Assembly: GCA_030762935.1 (NCBI GenBank)
Contig: CM060900.1
Coordinates: forward strand, 395,125,132 to 395,189,131
Direction: 5' to 3'
DNA from: Hymenopus coronatus
Lineage: Eukaryota; Arthropoda; Insecta; Mantodea; Hymenopodidae
Length of the DNA: 64,000 nt
In this document: positions 1 through 11,530 of the stretch, piece by piece
How the letters are laid out: each line of letters begins with the position of its first letter
Numbering within the stretch: position 1 is the stretch's first letter
Notes under the pieces: generated by a model
Database searches by the model: none
Seen by the model: the letters and a program-made list of their open reading frames with translations, nothing else
Told to the model about the DNA's origin: nothing
Position numbers and translations under genes: made by a program

Positions 1-899
1 ATATTTCATATATCCTTTGACGGCTCTAACAGTAAGGGTTTCGGAGGTTATCAAAGGAACCGCTCTATTTCGCGACGAATGCTTCGGCAAATTTTTTGTC
101 TTGTGCATCGAGTAAGAAGTTCAATTACAAGGATGTAATACGCCTTTTTGGTTAGTATAATGTCAAAGTAGCTTCATCTAAACTTGAATTTCACCCCCTT
201 TACTTGTGCACGTCTAAGAGGCAACCCCTTGCACAACAACTCCCCTCATGTCGGCTTGCTGAAAGGATGCGCAGCTAAATAGATGTCACGTTCATTAATT
301 TATCTCTTTCCCCCACTCATCTATCCTAGAGGCTGTAGGCTATCTTCTATTTCACCGGCTTAATTAATTTTGCTTTGCTCACTGTTCGGCCTTTCGAACA
401 ACCGGTCGAACGGTGGGGTGGCAGCAAAAACTTATAGATTCAGTCTCCAAAAAGCTTTGCACCTCTGTTTCTAGTCTTGTTTCATACCTTGCTCAAATCT
501 GTGTGTTGTAGTTCCATAAGAGGTAAGTTTATCTACGAACGTTATAGAGAAAAAAATATGATGTAATACATTTACATGAATTTTTCTACCCTCTACTGTT
601 TATTAGTGGCTATATAAGCTATTCCTAAGGAAGTTTGGTTTACTTTCTACTTAATTTTAATCAAGATAAATGTTTGCAAAAATAGCTTCACTATACATTT
701 TGTTAGAGATGCAAAAGCCAAATATAGACCAAATATTTAGTAGTTGGGGAATTTACGCTGATCTTAAATTCCATACGCTTTCCAGAGGCAACTGAAAATC
801 GACAGTGCCCTAAAACAAATGACAAAAGTGTAAAGCAATTCGAACCATTAAATACGGATATCTCAGAAAGTACTTATGGCTCAAATAAGGTTATTTTGA
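1..899. other. No recognised feature
   Basis: AT-rich sequence with no long open frame, no tRNA-like boxes and no transposase or reverse-transcriptase motif that I can see on either strand. The last few hundred bases may be a more diverged part of the DR1 repeat that follows, but I could not align them convincingly. Confidence 0.5.
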
Positions 900-1265
900 A
901 TAAACTGAGTGTTTTAAAGGGTTCTAAACCTTTCGTGTATTAGGTTTTCCTCTTTCGCAAAACGTTTACAAGTTATACAAGTTTATATTAAATTTCTTCC
1001 GACTGAATAACACTTCATAGGTTATTCCCAGAAAATTCCAGATAACAATGTAAAATGTTTAATAATGTTGTATTTTAATAAAAATCGTTTACAGCAATTT
1101 AAAAAAATGGTCCATATAGAGGGCGTTGGGATTAACAGGATTTTCTTAAAGATCTTATTGTGTCGCATTTTAGAGGATACTTAAGCAAAACACCAAGTTT
1201 GGTATTTATCCGACTTAATTTTTGAGTTATGCTGTTCACACACACACTCGGACTTTTTCTAAAAT
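900..1265 (+). repeat. Dispersed non-coding repeat DR1, partial copy
   Basis: Shares ordered landmarks with six other places in the window: a 'ggttattcccaga' block, a pyrimidine/G-rich block, then 'accaagtttggtattta' followed by a 'gagttatgct' stretch and a CA-rich end running into 'cggacttttt'. The best-preserved relatives are 61355-62075 (same strand) and 37385-38135 (opposite strand). No reading frame is conserved between copies, so this is a non-coding repeat or the non-coding end of a larger element. Confidence 0.6.
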
Positions 1266-3020
1266 ACCTTTTTCGATTCAAGTGTACTCATAACACAAAT
1301 TACGGTTGCAACCCTAGTGTAAAATTTGTGGGTGAAGTACAATAATTTCCCTATTTATAATATGTAGTAGAGAAAGCAAAAGTGGTAGAATTCGCTGTGA
1401 GGTCTTTTGATATACTTTGAAGCCACACTAACACTTAGTGTGAGTAGCATATTGCGCACTCATCTCATTCATGTGTCAAGTGACAGCGTAATTTCATCCA
1501 CACCATCCAGAATCATAGAGAAAACAAGGGTATTGTTACTAGCAATATGAAAAATAATACATTCTATGATTTAAACCATGCTTGCAACCATTGTAACAGC
1601 ACATGTTTTTACGTTTTGTATTCTGTAAAATTCAATGCATATGATAAGAATCATATTTCATCATGCTTTGTTAAATAAAGAATATGTTATAAATACTTTC
1701 ATATCTGTTCACGTTTTATAACATTAACATTTTTGGTTTTTATAGCAATGAATTGGTCTTGCCAGATATATTTGGCATTTTTCTGTGAAACTCACTCACA
1801 ATACCTAAGCCAATCTTTCCAGCGAGTCAGATGAGAAAAGCTAGCAACTCCTCAGAGATATTGCATAGGAACTTAAACAATCTCTATTGTTATTTCAGCG
1901 AACTTGTGCTTTTAGTGGCATTATTTAATTCCTGTTTTAGTTTTATAATTTTACAGGGTATAAAATTTATAACACTGTATCTTTTTTATTTAACTTTATA
2001 TGTTATTATTATATACGTACAAAAATCTAGTACTCAGTTTTTATATAATGAAGTGTAGCTGCTCCAAACCCTTAGAGTATAAGATGTTTAGACTTTAAAG
2101 CATATGCTTCACAGTATTTTGTTATTTTTCTGCCTATTTTCATATTTTGACAAATGTTTCTTCATATTTTTACCTGTCTCTAGTTAACAAATCTAAAGCT
2201 CAAGAAATCATTCGCAGTTAATAAATACTATATCGAAGGTCTGCTTATATGCTTTTGACTGTCACTAATTACTAGAGTTCGTAATTGTATGCTTCTATAA
2301 TTATTAATTTCGTTCTTGATTATCTTAAAAGGCAGGTAATTTGTTGTTTATCCATTTATTTGGTATTCTATTAACATTTAATGACAAATGTGGATTTCAT
2401 AAATATGTTAAATTGTAAAGACGAGTGTCATAAATAAGGCCCAGATTCCAATTATGTCATATTTAATAGTCGCATCGCATATAATGCGGATGTGCGTAAA
2501 ATTGTTCAAACCCTCCAGATTATGGAAATGTATATATTTTATTATATCGTTGATTTCTCATTTTATGCTAATTTTAGGGTAGTTTTAATATTTCACGTCA
2601 TATTTTGTAATTTTCTTGAGCTTTATGCATGTATTTATTCATTTTCTTGCATTCACGTTCGGTTCAGAGAGTCTGATTGGTGCCAAACATTTCGGAGGTG
2701 CTTTCTTTACAACAAAACACCAAAATGCAAATATGAGGTTTGAAAACCGCTAATGCGAGAGTTGTTAAAGGAATTGCTCCTTCGTTGAGACCAATACTAA
2801 ATATAACTATTAAGATGTCATCTGAGAGATTGTTTGTTGTAATGTAAAGGATTAATAATTAATTTAATTAAAAGTTTGTTTAATTGCTATAGAGCATGAA
2901 AGACAAAAAATGTATTCTGTGAGTGAACACACCTATATAAATTACAAGTACATGAGCTTTATGCAGAACGGTGCCCTAAGAGGCACCTACCTCGTTCATG
3001 AACATTCTCACGAATTTATC
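1266..3020. other. No recognised feature
   Basis: AT-rich sequence. Short open frames exist, for example about 75 codons from 1831 and 83 from 2492, but they have hydrophobic, AT-driven composition and no motif. I see no RNA gene and no repeat related to others in the window. Confidence 0.5.
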
Positions 3021-3028
3021 AGTGCTTC

Positions 3029-3054
3029 AGAGAGAGAGAGAGAGAGAGAGAGAG
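3029..3054. repeat. (AG)n microsatellite
   Basis: Uninterrupted AG dinucleotide run of about 13 units, just upstream of the decayed transposase segment. Confidence 0.95.
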
Positions 3055-3089
3055 GAGCTCATATGAGAGGAATGTTTTGTAAGAGAGGT

Positions 3090-3420
3090 ATGAATCATTG
3101 ACCCTGAAGAACGAGTTTTTCGTGATGTGCACGCAAAAGCACCACATAAGGACAAGACGCAATGTAGCAAGGGAGGTCTCAGTCAAATGACCATCAAGAG
3201 AATTTTGCATCAACATCTTTAACCGTACCAGTTTCAGCGGGTACAGTTTTTAAGTGTGGTCGACTTTAAGTTAAGAAGAACCTTCTGCAATTGCATATTA
3301 CAGAATCATGCTATATTCATGAATTTCTTAGCGTGCACTTTGTTCACTGATAAGGTTGGGTTTACTCGCGACAGTATCTTCAGTTTTCACAATACTCATA
3401 ACTAGGCCTACAAAGTATGG
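3090..3420 (+). pseudogene. Decayed DD41D-type Tc1/mariner transposase fragment
   Basis: One frame reads through the family's second helix-turn-helix and the first catalytic region with only one internal stop. 'MTIKRILHQHL' is followed by a stop, then 'PYQFQRVQFL', 'FKLRRTFCNCILQNH' and 'LFTDKVGFTRDSIFSFHNTH'. These line up with 'TTVWRLLNEYQLYPYHLQRVQALS' and 'VVLFTDEAQFTRDGLTNFHNQH' of the intact transposase at 21055-22122, so the first catalytic Asp is still present. The match stops near 3420. The second and third catalytic regions and any terminal inverted repeats were not found, so this is a truncated, dead copy of a related but distinct element. Confidence 0.75.
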
Positions 3421-3724
3421 TATAGTATTGTGACATGTGCCCTGAAACACCTTCTAAATTTTCTTTTTAAGTTTATTAAGCAAAAATACCCAAGAAATGT
3501 ATATTTTTAACTACTTTTAGAAATTATCTCATTAACCTTTTATCTATTTTTCCTTGCATAGTAAAAATATCGAACATAACTTAATTTGTAATTTTATTTA
3601 TACTAAGCTTAAGGTATTAAATATATCTAAATTTCGGATCAAGTTTACTATCTTCACTATAAAATTAAATTAATATCTTAACAAATACTGCTAAACACAC
3701 TTTATCACTTAGAATTCAGCATAG

Positions 3725-3865
3725 TACAACGTTACACTTGACACACACCCTGAACCGAATGCAAACAATCCGAGGAATTGAATCGCAACCTTTGAATCGG
3801 AACTCACAACTGCTTGCTTCTAACATCTAAGCTCTTGTCTAACCAAATGGATTGAAATTAACTCT
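3725..3865 (-). repeat. Possible degraded tRNA-derived SINE
   Basis: On the minus strand, 'ggttagacaagagcttag' resembles the A-box side of a tRNA. About 45 bases on, 'ggttgcgattcaattcc' resembles a B box with an insertion. There is no recognisable body and no second copy in the window. A chance resemblance is possible. Confidence 0.3.
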
Positions 3866-4740
3866 CCTACTGTGCGCTAGCCCGACGCTCATACCAAGGG
3901 GAACATTCTAGGAAGAGAAACTGCTCGTAAATTCGAAAGGAACCTTCTGGAACAGTAATTAACCAAACTGCGGGTAAGTAGCATGCAATGGGCTTGATTA
4001 CGCCGCTGCGATTACTCTATATCAATTAAACAATCTCACTTTTAGATCATTCCCACTTGATCTATTACTTATCTGTAGTAAGTAAAGGACCCACTGATTT
4101 CCACTCAAAAATTCGATACCGAGATTTCACTGGAAATATATATATTATTATTCCCTCCATATATAAGGAATTGTCAAAAAAAGATGTTTGTGTGTGTGTC
4201 TTGTGTAACTTGCGAGTGAGAGCAGCATAACACAAAAGTTTGTTATTTAAATTTAACTTTTTCCATGCCGGTAACAAGAATATATTCGAACAATCTCCTA
4301 CGAACAATACAATGAATATTTATATAAAATGTTGATCTTCTCAACATAATAACTTATGAAATATTAAAAATTTTGAACGAAATAACATATTATATTAAAG
4401 GTGGGTACCTTAATGACGAATAAAATGTACCTATATCGTGAATTTATTGGGGATAGTCAATGAGGTCCTCTTCATTCTTATTGAACTTGCATAGTTAATG
4501 AATCATAATAGATAAAATCATAGAAAAAGCTTTATATGTTCCATTAACATGACTTTCTTTACCTATTCTATAACGAATCATTCTTAAAAAAACGTATTAA
4601 TCTATCTATTTCATGTTAATCGAAATAAACATTAGCTGTGATTGGAATTGCCATATTAGTCTGTAATGGAGTTCTGGTTGGATAAATCTTCTGGAACCAA
4701 TCATATACTCCTAGAGAGAAGGAATTAAAGTGTTGTACCT
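3866..4740. other. No recognised feature
   Basis: AT-rich sequence with no convincing coding remnant, RNA gene or repeat shared with the rest of the window. Confidence 0.5.
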
Positions 4741-4756
4741 GTTGTTGTTATTATTA

Positions 4757-4797
<41 letters not shown>

Positions 4798-4798
4798 G
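4741..4798. repeat. (TTG/TTA)n trinucleotide repeat
   Basis: A short TTG block passes into a TTA block. It is one of four ATT/AAT-type trinucleotide tracts in the window. Confidence 0.95.
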
Positions 4799-7265
4799 CT
4801 CTATTGGGTGGTTTTATAATTGAAGCACACAAATAATAATGTCATGAAATACGAAAACGTACAGTGATTCATATGTGAAGGAGCACTAATTTAAAAATGT
4901 TCCTCCTCCACTCATATTTAATTGTAATGGATACTTTGTTGTAGAATGTAAAGATATCTACCGATTAAGTTCACAATGAATATGAAAAATGCACTACGGT
5001 GTCAGTGAATATCTATTTTGTGAACCACTATATCTAAAGTAATGACAATTTAGAAAGAATATCGCTCATAATGGACATTTTAAGAACAAGCGTGAAAATC
5101 TAAGCGTCGTTCCCATAGAGAAAAAGTCCATCACAGGTAAGGCTGGTGTTAAGAAAATCTTCCGAAAGGGATCAGTAGCTAATTGTCTTGATGAAGCTAG
5201 TAAAAGCAACAGAATTAGAAAGCATGAAATATACACAATTTTTATAAGATGAGAGAAATACAATATAGGAATCCATGAGAGATTGAGCTACACCTTTCAC
5301 TGTTCAAGCACGGAGGCATTTCGTAATTTAATTCAAATGAGTTCGACCAATGATTGACCTTGTTAGCTTGTATTAGTTATGCGATCGGGCAAATAACAAA
5401 TTGGATTACGTACATATTTAATATGCGCTAAACAGTTAAAATTTCGGGTGCTCAGAGAGCAAAAAATAGTATAATATATAATTTGGCTCCTAGTTTTCCT
5501 TACAAGTTATTTCACTTATAACTCTTCAGTGTACACTGCTTTTAAAAGAGCAGCAAATTCCCTTGAGTCAGGTGCATTCTCTTAACCTGGTACAAGTTCT
5601 CCCTTTCAACATCAAAAAGCTAGAAGTTGTATAAAACACAATAATTCATGGATTTTAAAAGATTTTCAAGAATAACTACAGATCTGAGATATGTTCTGTC
5701 TGAATTTATGCATGTACTCTGAGTGCCTTTTGACACATGCCCATCAACTACATTATATCAGCCGCTGAGATACTGAAATTCGATAAAAGGAACGTTTTAT
5801 TATTTATTATTCTCCAAATTAAAGATACATTTTCAAAACTTCCGAGTTAAATCATTAGCAAGATCGGAATCGTTGCGAAGAGAAAGTGTCCTTTAAATTA
5901 TATTCGAAAATCCTGCCTTCTGCAGGATAAGATGTGTTCTCAGTCTAATGTGTTGACAAACGCTATTGCAAAACAGTTACGTAGGGTAACTGTTTTGCCG
6001 TAACCGTTTAAACAAACATTGTTTTAGCTGATGCTTTACACCATATTAACATAAAGTTAATAACTTTTATTTGACATACAGTTTTTCACAATAAAATTGA
6101 TACATTTAGATTGAAACAAAGAAAATAAGAAGAATACACAAAATGGGATTAAAATATACATTTAAAGATCAATTGTGCACAAATAAAGAAAAAAAAATAA
6201 ATCGAGTAAAATAAAATTATACAATTTTGACAAGCGGACGAGCCAGTATGTTCAGAAAAAAAAAGTTGAGGCAGTGCTGTTCTAAGAAGATAAAATAAAT
6301 AAAAAATATGTTCAAAATTACTCAAATACCATCTAAATTATGATTAAATAAAATAGATAAGGAAATGAAAATGAAAAGAAAAAAGAGAATACATGTGGAT
6401 AGAAATGTAATTATTGATCGACGCACAAGTTCAGAGGAAGTTGCAAGAATAAGTACTAAACATGCAAAGTTTTGGAAAGTAAAAGATTCGTTTAACAAGA
6501 CATTTTCGGAAACATTACAGAGAGAGAGATAAAAGTTGGATAAAGGTACAACAAAAACGAAAAAGAAGTAAAAGCAATGAAAGCTATGAGTTACAATAAA
6601 GCTGAAATTAACGAGATGTCAGCGGTAAATGTTGCTAGGTCATTGCAGTTTGACAACTTCGTTTACTGCTAACTTAGATGAAATGTATAATACTTTGGAG
6701 CTATTTGTATTGTTAAGTTGAAAAGAGGTGTTTAAAGATTTTGTTTTGAGTTGTGGTCGAATAGTTCTTTCTCGTATGCTAGTCGGAGCTGGCAACACTG
6801 TTACATGCAGGTCAGCTATGACGGTGTAACAGGCATTAGGAATCCAAATATAAGAATAGAAATTAAGGAAATCATTATAAATAATGCAAAGTTACACCAT
6901 ATATATGTAAACAAACCACACCATTCGTGGCAGAACGGGATACTAAATTGAAAATATGTTTAAAAATGCAAAATGGGTCAATAAAGAGAGCTTCAATTTT
7001 TGTTTAATGTAATAAACAAAAAAATACTACAACATTGAAAGAAAACAAAAGAACCACATATATTTTTAAAATAAAACAAAAACAACGACATGTGACCCGT
7101 TCTATACCAAGCACGGGAAAGAACAGAGTGGTGAGCACAAATATTAATAAAAAGCCTAATAAAGCTGTAAAAATTCATACAAAACACGCTTTGCTCTAAG
7201 TTTATTTAACTTTAGTTGACTGTTACGGCTTGAATACAGTTTTCATTGATTGTACCATATTCACA
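4799..7265. other. No recognised feature
   Basis: AT-rich sequence. From about 6060 to 6600 the plus strand is conspicuously A-rich and T-poor. It holds a 53-codon frame beginning near 6369 rich in Lys and Arg, but no family motif. I see no tRNA boxes or transposase residues. A perfect small hairpin lies at 5968-5998. Confidence 0.45.
5968..5998. repeat. Perfect 13-bp hairpin
   Basis: 'gcaaaacagttac', a 5-base spacer, then its exact reverse complement. It is too short for a typical microRNA precursor and has no associated gene or repeat in the window. Confidence 0.7.
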
Positions 7266-7269
7266 AAAT

Positions 7270-8917
7270 TCACACACTTAGGACAGTCTCATCATCTTCG
7301 CTCTCTATTCCTGCACAGACATTGTGTACCCGTTTTTGTACATTTAATATGCGACCCAACTCTGACTTTGAGTATAATTTACCGCAATAAAAACATCCAG
7401 AGTCATAAAAAGCATCAGCATCAGCACCGTTAATTTTGGGTGCTCTCTACAGTGCCCCTTTTTCAAAATTATTTTCAGTCACTTTCCTTTGTCTTCCCCA
7501 ATCTTAATTTTACTCACTTGTTAAATAGTTTTGTTCTTGCTCTTTCAAGTTTGGCTACATGCTTACATATTTTACTTTAATAGCGGCTTCTAACTCTTTT
7601 TATATGGAGGATCTGTTAAGACCGCAGTTTTTCTCCCTCTTGTACTTTCTTTAACTTTTGAAATAGGTATTAGAATATCGGGTGAAACAAGAAATGAAGA
7701 GACCTGTTTTTCCGCAGCTCCCAGGAGTGACACAACAAGTATCATTAAATCGAACCTCTATAACCTCTATGTTTTTGGTTTGTTGAGTGACTGTCAGATA
7801 TAAGAAGAACCGGTTGGTTCTTTGATTGCTTGGAAAATACCACACTTTTTCGAAGCCATACAATCAGCAGTCATCCAAATGGTGCTTGCACCTCAGCCCG
7901 GCCTCCTAGTGGCAATTTTAACTCGAATTCCTTTTTCTTCTTCTTTTGAAGAAATAGGGCATGTAAGCTTCACTTGCCGCCGACATACAAATAAGACAGG
8001 TTACAGCTTAGCCCCTTTCTGTGGATGTTAACCATTGGACTTGACTTTTCCCTTTGCAAGCTCGTATAAACTTTGATTGGTTTTAGGGTTCACTGGAACA
8101 CCCGTTTTATCGCAATGAAATATCTGAGAAGTCGCTAGTTTGTATTTATCAATTAAATTCGTTTGCAATGAAAAAAAAAGCTCTGCACAACTAATATATT
8201 AAACCCCATGGCTCTTGCACCAGATGATACTTCGCGTTTGCGAATAGATACAGTAGGATGTCTCTTAAGAAGTCTATTAGCCCAATCCTCACCTACAATT
8301 CCATTTTGAAATCTATGAGCATGCCATTTCTTACAGCCAACTGATAAGCTCAAATGCACAACTATTTCATTGTTGCACCGAATAGCCTAGCCTCCGTAGT
8401 TTATAAGTAGTTAACGAGTTCAAGCTCGCCGGTTTCCATGGCCACGCTCGCTAAGGTGTCTCGCTTTGGTGCTTCATGGGCAGGGGATCGTGGGTTCGAG
8501 TCCCGCCTTGGGCATGGGTGTTATGTGTTTGTGCAATGTGTATATGTTATGTAAAAGAACAGTAAAACCAGTAAGCCTACAGGGGGGGATGTAAATAGGG
8601 GATACAGCGCCGGAGTCCTGACCAGACTCCGGTACTGTTTAAAAAAAAGCTCCAGCTCTTCCGTAAATATGTTTTTCAATTTTCCAGTTGTTTTATCAAT
8701 ATTGTGCTCCTTTCTTTTTTAACCTATCTTTCGAGAGTAGACTGATGGACATAAAATTGTTTCGCAGCTTTCAGATAGCTAAATTGGTTAGAAATTTTCA
8801 CCTCAATAGCAGTGTTGGTTGCCTGGGTAGACAATGCCTGCTTGTTTGTTTTTCTCGTACAGTCACGAACCTTCTGAAATTAAAAGAAAAGCAACTAGGG
8901 GCGTACTTTTTACCCAT
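7270..8917 (-). pseudogene. Pogo/Jerky-type (HTH + DDE_1) transposase, decayed and split by a SINE
   Basis: Read from 8917 downwards. A plausible start 'MGKKYAP' is followed after frameshifts by 'RKTNKQALSTQATNTAIEV' and 'YLKAAKQFYVHQSTLER' (psq-type helix-turn-helix). Then comes 'FTEELEL', where SINE F2 interrupts (8429-8648), then 'GEDWANRLLKRHPTVSIR' (Tc5/CENP-B type DNA-binding region). Next is 'IFHCDKTGVPVNP', holding the first catalytic Asp. The second catalytic region is decayed to 'FLYLTVTQQTKNIEVIE', with the Asp lost. The C-terminal cysteine-rich tail reads 'DSGCFYCGKLYSKSELGR' and 'CAGIESEDDETV'. There are multiple stops and frameshifts, so it cannot make transposase. The order of domains matches Jerky/Tigger-like elements with a PHD-like tail. 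Terminal inverted repeats were not located. Confidence 0.85.
8429..8648 (+). mobile_element. tRNA-derived SINE, family F2 (copy 1)
   Basis: The head carries a B box in 'gtgggttcgagtcccgcc'. A short body follows. The 3' end forms a hairpin, 'ccggagtc' - 7 bases - 'gactccgg', followed by 'tactgttt' and an A-tail. A second copy at 36065-36330 matches from the head through the hairpin. The insertion splits the Jerky-type transposase. A 6-bp direct repeat, AAGCTC, lies just before and after the element, and removing the SINE plus one repeat rejoins the transposase frame cleanly (EELEL on to ELVNYL). This supports both the edges and a target-primed insertion. Confidence 0.85.
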
Positions 8918-10300
8918 TTCACCTGGAAGCGCGATTTAACTTAGGAAGATAACGTGACTCCAGTAAGATATGTGAACAAAATGCTTAACTATATGAAACT
9001 AAAGACAGTTAAATGCACTTCAAACACGTGCTAGCTATATAACTTATATAATCAAGTATGTATATCTTGACTTGGTAACAAAATCACCAAAAATCATAAA
9101 ATTACTCAACGAAAATGACACGTCAACGTTCAACAAAACAAGTCTAACATAGCTGCCGTAGTCGAATAGCAACATTATTAACATTATTTGGAACAGCAAC
9201 ATTTAGGTCTAGTTTTAGTTATTGCCGCTCACTAGCAACAGTTCCTTTACACTCAAAAACTTGGAAGTTCATTCTGCCTCGGGTTCTCCTAAAACATATG
9301 CTTACAAATCAGAAACAAGAAAGGACTTGCCAAATAATGCAATTAGTGCAACATTCAAATACGTGTCTCAATCAAAGCTAATGAATATTAAGGAGTCAGA
9401 GGTAGCTAAACTTGATAGAGATATGACGACAGGGTGTGAAGAAAATATAGAACGCTTTTTAAAGAAAGAAAAGGATTGTTTTCATTAAGAACCCAATTTT
9501 AGAAAATAGCTTAAGAATGTTTCAGCATTGTACAATTAAACTGACAAAGGAGTAAACTTCTGATATATGTACTAATAGCAACTTTGAAGACCTAGATGTA
9601 GACATTTTATATATGCAGTCTAAATTCCACATAATATGTCGTTTATAGCACGGCAAATTATTTTTGGAAGTAATGCCATGTTAGCAATAGCAGTTATAAT
9701 TCAAATTTATAGTTGGTTAATATTGCTCAATGTTTGGAAACAGACATTTATGCACAGAAATTTTAAAAAAAAATGTAACATTGTTTTGGGACATTACTAT
9801 TTCCAGTATCAACCAACTGACTCAAGTTTATCCAAATTAAAGGAAATATCTATCAAATTTAAAAAGATGAAAATAATTCATTTATGTGACTAACAATAAA
9901 TTCAAATAGTGGTAAATAAACGGAAGAGGGTGGAGAAAATTTAGAAGGAGCAAACTAGCATTTACTAATATGAACCCATAATAATAACCACGCTAACTAT
10001 CGCAATAGGGTTAGGGCAACGGAAACACGGCAACCTTGTGTTCAGAAAGGGCGGAAACAAAATTGTACAATTGGAAAGTAGTTCATGAACTAACTTCCAG
10101 TGAGGATAACTTGATTTATTTTAACTATAACGCTCTTGCATCACATGAAGAACAAAAGACAGAGGAGATTTATTGTATAATTTTCAACAAGAAAATCTGA
10201 AGAAAAAGAATATGGATTCATTATTTTGAAATATGACTGTTTTTCGATTGTACAGCATACAGAAAATGTAACTAGAGCAACATAAATGTCTTTCGGAAGA
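8918..10300. other. Unrecognised; one 88-codon open frame
   Basis: An open frame at 9222-9488 (plus, 88 codons, Lys/Glu-rich C-terminal half) and another at 9636-9893 (85 codons) lie upstream of the R1-like LINE on the same strand. They could be remnants of that LINE's ORF1 or endonuclease, but I see no CCHC knuckle or endonuclease motif and do not assign them. Confidence 0.4.
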
Positions 10301-11074
10301 CGTTTCCAATAACAACGCCAAAAATGTTCTGTAAAAATGTACAGGAAACAACATCTAAAGCCAGAAAAATAAGAACAGTGGATAAAAAAAATCCGTTATT
10401 TATCTTACAAAAATACAGAGAGGAGAAAGAAAGAAATAAACATCTTATTAGAAGAAACACGTACAAATACTGGAAATCATTTTCAGAAAAAAAAATAATA
10501 AACCAAGACACATGGTGACTAATCTGCAAAATAGTTACCAATAACGTATAAAACCGGTAGTAATTACAGCACTGCAACGGTGAAGTGACTAATGTTAGGG
10601 ATGATTCGGTTACATTGTTAATATATTCTTCCTTATCAGATGATTACCATGATAGGAATAAATACTGAGAAAGAATCGTCGGAAGAGGATTAAGTTGGTT
10701 ACTCCATAAAACAACAGTAGGAGCATTTATACAGAGGATATATGTAAGTGAAAGATTTATAAACAAGTAAGCTGAAAGAAAGAATGAGACAAAGAAAGAA
10801 ACAAAGGAGGAAAGAAGGGAGCTACTGGGCCCAACGGAAATGTGAATGAAGTACTAATACATGATGTTATTTCAATTCTATACAAACCTTGTACATGCCG
10901 TATGTTGCATGATTTTCAAGTTTATGGGATGTACCGAAAGTTGTTATTCTTAAATAAATTGGAATAAACCTTAATCCTACGGACCCATAGGCTGCTTAAC
11001 ACGATGGGCAACATATTTGAACAAATAATTTACACAATAATGTTTTAATATAGAAGTTTGATATTTTTGAGAGC

Positions 11075-11530
11075 TTTTACCTCATATGGTCATTCAGGTG
11101 ATGACACTGATGATACATGAAATGACGATAGAGCACCAGTTGAATGCGATGGCGGGGGAAACCGGAGAAACCAGAGAAAATCCGCCCCTGCGCCGCTTTG
11201 GTAACAGGCGGAAAATAAAAAATTGCGTGTTATTCATGGACGCTCTTTAACTGCTGCGGTTCTCAGCGTCCCATTCTTTACTGGGCGTGAAAGACCGCTT
11301 AATTTTGCTCAGAGGCCTCTCTATCATGCTTGAGGTTCTTTTACGTGCCGTAAATCTACGACACGGGACCAACGACTTTACTTCCCTTCCGAAAAAATCC
11401 ATCGTCCTCCACCGGGTTTGAACCCGCGACCTTGGGTATACGAAGTTAGCATGGTAACCATTACACCACGGAGGTCGATAAATCGGAACAGGCGGGTGGT
11501 CTAGCCACCTGTCCACGGCGCCTCCGCTAG
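11075..11530 (-). mobile_element. tRNA-derived SINE, family F1, interrupted by SINE F4
   Basis: The minus-strand head is preserved as 'ccaggtggctagaccac' in 11496-11530. The body ('ggcgggggaaaccgg' on the plus strand) lies at 11095-11210. Other members are at 19143-19382, 53426-53572 and 59595-59710. The F4 SINE sits inside it, flanked by a 9-bp direct repeat. The F1 copy itself sits between two conserved blocks of the LINE reverse transcriptase. The 3' edge near 11075 is approximate. Confidence 0.75.
11212..11486 (-). mobile_element. tRNA-derived SINE, family F4, nested in F1
   Basis: The minus-strand head keeps both promoter boxes ('gtggtgtaatggttacc' and 'cgggttcaaacccgg') and even a complementary acceptor-like end (CCTCC/GGAGG). 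The body contains 'ctgagcaaaattaag' and 'gggacgctgagaaccg', shared with the plus-strand copy at 30222-30515. A 9-bp target duplication AACAGGCGG occurs at 11203-11211 and 11487-11495. The T-arm stem is perfect but the anticodon loop is not, so this is a SINE head and not a working tRNA gene. Confidence 0.88.

Noticed and set aside
2910..3216. Open frames of 63 and 65 codons over the AG repeat
   Set aside because: They read the (AG)n microsatellite as Arg-Glu or Ser-Leu runs and overlap the decayed transposase. No independent support.
11400..11475. Possible functional tRNA gene with a perfect T-arm stem
   Set aside because: The anticodon loop lacks the expected U33 arrangement, the sequence continues into the F4 SINE body, and a direct repeat flanks the whole unit. 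It is a SINE head.
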